19,745 nt of DNA from Bacteroidales bacterium. Lineage in GTDB: Bacteria > Bacteroidota > Bacteroidia > Bacteroidales > UBA932. The notes under the pieces are model-generated. The model was not told the origin of the DNA and did not search any database. It saw only the letters and a program-made list of their open reading frames with translations. A program made the position numbers and the translations under genes. Below, in pieces: positions 16,345-19,745 of this stretch. The first letter of the stretch is position 1, and the number at the start of each line of letters is the position of its first letter. The stretch is taken from the NCBI GenBank assembly GCA_017615445.1, contig JAGAAD010000017.1:1-19745 (forward strand), given 5' to 3'.

Positions 16345-18105
16345 ATGAAAAAATTCTTGAAAATCACAGGGGCAGCGGTTCTGGCCGCCCTCACCCTGAC
16401 GTTTTCCGGATGTAAGGTCGAGCCGGCCTACACCCTGGAAAACATCAAGAACATCGACCTGGATGTAGCCCTGTTCCAGAACGGCATTCAGCTGAGACTG
16501 GCAGACAGCAGCTCTGTGTTCCGCGTCGATTCCCTTATGAAGTCTGTCGGTCTGGACTCCTCCGAGTTCATCAAGCAGGCGGCGGACGGCAGCTATTACA
16601 TCACCTACGCGGAAAAGATGGATCTGAGCGAGGACATCGCCGGAATCGGCCTTTCGGATGCCGTCACCATCAATGCCCTGAATTTCTCGGAGGCCATCTC
16701 CTACAACCTGGAGGGCTTTGATCTTGCAGACCTCCTGGCCACCGTCCCTCCGGCACTCCTTGGAGAGTACACCATCCCGGACATCCACTACGACATAGAC
16801 AAGAAAGTGGAGTTCGACTTCATGAGCGGTGCGGATCTCCCCGAGATGCTGGTCGGTGTGGGTGAGATAGTCCTCAAGGACGTCTACGCAACAGTGGAAC
16901 TCATGTTCACGGATCTCCCCGGAAACGACAATCAGGAGTATGCCCTGGACGCCACAGCCACCCTCCCCTCTTTCTGCACCCCGAAGACGATCGAGCTGAA
17001 AGGCAACATCAAGAAGAACCAGAAATTCTCCCGCCAGGTGCAGATACTCAAGTTCGACCTCTCGGACAAAGACTTCGTGGCGATGCGCGCCGCGAACGCG
17101 AACCTTTCGGATTCAGTCGTTGTCAAGGGCTCCGTCGCCGCCACTGACGTGGTCGTGGACCTTAACAACACCGCCACCACCGTCAACGGCACCATAGACG
17201 TCTCTATCGCAGACGCACAGGGCAAGGTGGACATCCAGAGCCTCCAGATCAAGCTGGATTACCAGATGGATCAGACCTTCACCACCCCGTTCTTCGCACT
17301 CCCCGAGGCCTTCGCAGATGCGACTCTGGATCTTCCTAACGCCACTGTAGACCTCACCGTGAAGACCAACATGGCATTCCCGATAATCGGCTCAGCAGAT
17401 CTTCGCGCCCAGGGCGCCGCAGAACCTGCCGCAGTCCTGAATTTCGAGATCCCCTTCAGCCCGAATCCTGCGGAGTACCTGGAGAAGACGACCCACAACG
17501 TAGTCAGCCTTAACGATCTCCTCGCCACCAAAGCAGACAGCCTGGATTTCGTCACGAACATCGCTACCGACAAGCAGACCTACTGCTACATAGAGCCCGC
17601 GGCAGAGTATGGATTCGAGCTCGGCTTCGACCTGAATCTCCCTCTCGCCCTCGGCGCCGGAACTTTGATCGACTATGCAGACACCATCAACATCGGTGCT
17701 GACACCGGCAAGCAGGTAGGCCAGATCCTTCAGACCTCTTCCATCGGCATCAGGGCCAATGTGAAGAACACCATCCCGCTTTCAGCGGACCTCGTCATCG
17801 ATTGCCTGGCCCACAACGAAGAGACCGGAGTGTACACTACGATTCCTCTCAACAAGCCCATCGTCGCCCAACTCCCCGCTCCCGGTGAGTCCGGCCTGCT
17901 CGAGATCGTGATCGGTGCGGAGAAAGGCAACACAGCGCTTGAGAACCTGACGGACCTGAGGCTCACAATCAAGCTTCACGCAAACGGCCAGGCCCTCAAG
18001 GGCGATGATTATGTGGTCCTGACGGACATCTACCTGATGCTGCCCAACGGTATCCACATCGATGCCAACGAGCTTGTCAAACAGGAAGAGAATAACAACG
18101 AATAA
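16345..18105 (+). CDS. Large beta-rich lipoprotein, function unknown
   Basis: I do not recognise this family. It is 586 residues, with a lipoprotein signal peptide ending in FSGC (C23), so it is probably attached to the outer membrane. The mature part is almost all predicted beta structure: alternating hydrophobic/polar stretches and repeated segments rich in DLN, DL and VDL, such as DVVVDLNNTATTVNGTIDV (about 269) and ADATLDLPNATVDLTV (about 326). It is acidic and low in charge density, and ends in an acidic/Asn-rich tail (EENNNE). No cysteine pairs or enzyme motifs are evident. It lies 12 bases upstream of a DUF5723-type gene and shares its terminator, so the two probably work together at the cell envelope. 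It is separated from the PUL genes by a gap with its own promoter candidate and need not be part of glycan use. Confidence 0.8.
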   Translation: MKKFLKITGAAVLAALTLTFSGCKVEPAYTLENIKNIDLDVALFQNGIQLRLADSSSVFRVDSLMKSVGLDSSEFIKQAADGSYYITYAEKMDLSEDIAGIGLSDAVTINALNFSEAISYNLEGFDLADLLATVPPALLGEYTIPDIHYDIDKKVEFDFMSGADLPEMLVGVGEIVLKDVYATVELMFTDLPGNDNQEYALDATATLPSFCTPKTIELKGNIKKNQKFSRQVQILKFDLSDKDFVAMRAANANLSDSVVVKGSVAATDVVVDLNNTATTVNGTIDVSIADAQGKVDIQSLQIKLDYQMDQTFTTPFFALPEAFADATLDLPNATVDLTVKTNMAFPIIGSADLRAQGAAEPAAVLNFEIPFSPNPAEYLEKTTHNVVSLNDLLATKADSLDFVTNIATDKQTYCYIEPAAEYGFELGFDLNLPLALGAGTLIDYADTINIGADTGKQVGQILQTSSIGIRANVKNTIPLSADLVIDCLAHNEETGVYTTIPLNKPIVAQLPAPGESGLLEIVIGAEKGNTALENLTDLRLTIKLHANGQALKGDDYVVLTDIYLMLPNGIHIDANELVKQEENNNE

Positions 18106-18117
18106 ACTTACACGGAC

Positions 18118-19554
18118 ATGAAAAAGATAATTTCCATCATTTCGATTCTGACGGTGGCTATCAGCCTCTTCTCAGTGCGTGCAAGTGCTCAGGACAAATT
18201 CCAGAGTGGATTCTTCCTCGACAATTATAACTATGTCTTCAGGCTCAACCCGGCCATCATGAGCGAGAAGAGTTTCTTCGGTCTCTGCACGGGAAGCGCT
18301 GAAGTGGGAATGAGCAGCGGCCTCGGCGTCAGCTCTCTGATCTATCCCAACGCTGCAGGAGACGGTCTCGTCACCTTCCTCCATCCCAGCGTGACCACCG
18401 AAGAGATGATGTCTCATCTCGGCCCCTACACCCCCATCGGTATGGATGTGAATTACAACATCCTCAGCACCGGAAAGCGCAGGGAGAACAAGTTCAATTC
18501 GTTTGAAATCAATCTCCGTTCCGAGTTCGGAACCGCCCTCCCCAGCGATTTCTTCCGCTTCCTGAAGGAAGGAAACTCCACCACCCCGTATGATCTCAGT
18601 TCCCTCTATGCTTCTGAGAGACTCTATGCGGAAATCGCTTTCGGAGTGGCCAAGAAGCCTTTGGACGGAAACCTCACTATCGGCTTCAGGATCAAGGGTC
18701 TCGTCGGTCTCGCAAGTGCAGACCTGCGCTTCGAGAAGGCAGATGTCCTGTTCAACAACGGAACCATCGCCACAGACATCGAAGGTAAGGCAAGGCTCGC
18801 CCTCAAGGGCGTCCAGTTCGTCAACGACGAGCAGGGCAATATCGGAATCAACGCTTCCGATCCCCGCGGCATACGTCCCGGCGGCTACGGCGGCGCAGTG
18901 GATCTTGGCTTCAGGTGGACTCCCTTCGAGAGCCTCGCCATCAGCGGCGGCATCAACGACCTCGGAGGTGTCTTCTGGAAGTACAACAGCATCGCCAAGG
19001 CGGCCGACCAGTTCACCTTCAACGGTTTCGAGCATATCGGCAAGGAGACCAACTACGGCGAAGAGCTTGACAATGCAAAGGAAGATTTCCTCGAGATTGC
19101 CAACCTCCAGGCTATGGACGGCATTGAAGAGAGCGGATTCGAAAGGCTTGCCTTCACCGCCAACCTCGGTGCAAGATGGCGTCTGCCCATCCTGAGCTTC
19201 ATTTCCGTGGGCGCTCTTGGAATCTACCACTTCGACGACATCGCTCCCTACTGGGATGCCCGTGCCGGCGTCACCCTCTCGCCTTTCCGCTTCATCAGCG
19301 TGACGGCGAACTATGGTCAGAACACCCAGGGCAATGTGCTCGGCGTCGCAGCCAGTGTCACCCTGCTCTTCATCAACGCCTACATCGGACTGGACACCTA
19401 CGCAGACCGCGTCGGTATCATCCCTCCCGAGCAGCTCGGCCTGCAGGGAATCAACATCCCCAAGTACGGCGGAGTTCCCGTTCCGATCGATCCTTTCCGC
19501 TGCAAACTCACCTTCGGTATGAACATGCAGTTCGGACAGCGCTATCGCAACTAA
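18118..19554 (+). CDS. DUF5723-type probable outer membrane beta-barrel protein
   Basis: Protein of 478 residues with a signal peptide MKKIISIISILTVAISLFSVRASA-Q, cleaved by signal peptidase I near A24. The rest is amphipathic beta strands with many Gly and aromatic residues and a C-terminal segment CKLTFGMNMQFGQRYRN typical of barrel proteins. It resembles the DUF5723 family of Bacteroidota, found in envelope gene clusters and with a FadL/PorV-like barrel flavour. Recognisable stretches include SEKSFFGLCTGSAEVGMSSGLG and DLGFRWTPFESLAISGGINDLG. It follows the lipoprotein gene by 12 bp and is closed by a strong terminator, forming a two-gene unit. Its molecular role is not known to me. Confidence 0.85.
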   Translation: MKKIISIISILTVAISLFSVRASAQDKFQSGFFLDNYNYVFRLNPAIMSEKSFFGLCTGSAEVGMSSGLGVSSLIYPNAAGDGLVTFLHPSVTTEEMMSHLGPYTPIGMDVNYNILSTGKRRENKFNSFEINLRSEFGTALPSDFFRFLKEGNSTTPYDLSSLYASERLYAEIAFGVAKKPLDGNLTIGFRIKGLVGLASADLRFEKADVLFNNGTIATDIEGKARLALKGVQFVNDEQGNIGINASDPRGIRPGGYGGAVDLGFRWTPFESLAISGGINDLGGVFWKYNSIAKAADQFTFNGFEHIGKETNYGEELDNAKEDFLEIANLQAMDGIEESGFERLAFTANLGARWRLPILSFISVGALGIYHFDDIAPYWDARAGVTLSPFRFISVTANYGQNTQGNVLGVAASVTLLFINAYIGLDTYADRVGIIPPEQLGLQGINIPKYGGVPVPIDPFRCKLTFGMNMQFGQRYRN

Positions 19555-19568
19555 TCGCTACGCTTCCT

Positions 19569-19607
19569 AAAAAAGAGTCGACCTCGCTGAGGCCGACTCT
19601 TTTTTTG
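19569..19607 (+). terminator. Strong rho-independent terminator
   Basis: Stem AAAAAAGAGTCG (19569-19580) pairs with CGACTCTTTTTT (19594-19605), with an inner CCTC-GCT-GAGG stem and loop broken by one A/C mismatch. A run of seven T closes it. It lies 14 bases after the DUF5723-type stop and, having A-tract and T-tract on both sides, could also work for transcripts arriving from the right. Confidence 0.92.
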
Positions 19608-19745
19608 TTCGCTACGCTCTAATTGCTCAGCGCTACGCGCCTTTTACCCCCGCTGCTTCGCAGCTGCCCCGGTGGGGCATGCCGCCTCCGCTACGCTCCC
19701 GGCGGGTGCCTTCCGGTCGTCGCATCGCTCCTCCCTCACGGCACG
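19608..19745. repeat. Cluster of GC-rich inverted repeats with CGCTACGC motif
   Basis: No gene is seen here. The motif CGCTACGC occurs at 19610, 19631 and 19689 (and once before the terminator at 19556). Inverted repeats include GCGC-TAC-GCGC (19630-19640), GCTGC-TTC-GCAGC (19652-19664), TGCCCC-GGT-GGGGCA (19665-19679) and CCGCC/GGCGG around a 14-base loop (19682-19705). The stretch runs to the window edge, so its full extent is not visible. It looks like a dispersed extragenic palindromic repeat and shares GCTTCGC- and GGGGC-type pieces with the insert in the ROK kinase gene. Confidence 0.6.

Noticed and set aside
19608..19745. CRISPR array or integron attC sites
   Set aside because: The repeats are short, not regularly spaced and lack spacers; no cas or integrase gene is in the window.

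Overview
The window looks like the chromosome of a GC-rich member of the Bacteroidales (Bacteroidota). The reasons are an adjacent SusC/SusD pair, several lipoproteins with short Bacteroidota-style signal peptides, no Shine-Dalgarno sequences (starts are preceded by AT-rich stretches such as TTTATAT-ATG), a DUF5723-type envelope protein and a possible TTTG/TAnnTTTG promoter. I cannot name a genus from the sequence. All eleven supported genes lie on the + strand.

Region 1 (1-16244) is a very tightly packed run of nine genes that looks like one polysaccharide utilization locus (PUL) transcript. No gap is longer than 8 bp and three or more junctions overlap. The order is: the 3' part of a long mannose-6-phosphate-isomerase-like gene, a ROK sugar kinase, a SusC transporter, a SusD lipoprotein, a surface glycan-binding-type lipoprotein with two repeated N-terminal beta domains, two tandem DUF4855-type proteins (the second fused to a DUF6259-type putative glycosidase), a GH20 beta-hexosaminidase, and a GntR-type sugar-responsive regulator. 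Together they would bind a glycan at the surface, import it through SusCD, trim beta-linked N-acetylhexosamines in the periplasm, and phosphorylate and isomerise the released sugar in the cytoplasm, with the last gene probably controlling the operon. GH20 is the only enzyme family here with a well-established glycan activity. The two DUF4855 proteins and the DUF6259 module are therefore the best candidates for undescribed carbohydrate-active enzymes, and the glycan target is not known.

Region 2 (16245-19607) is a separate two-gene unit: a 100-bp intergenic gap with a possible promoter, a large all-beta lipoprotein of unknown function, a DUF5723-type probable outer-membrane beta-barrel, and a strong intrinsic terminator. 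Region 3 (19608-19745) is non-coding and full of short GC-rich inverted repeats built around CGCTACGC. A similar-looking GC-rich palindromic stretch sits in frame inside the ROK kinase gene (about 1178-1290), which suggests a dispersed repeat that can be carried within a coding sequence.
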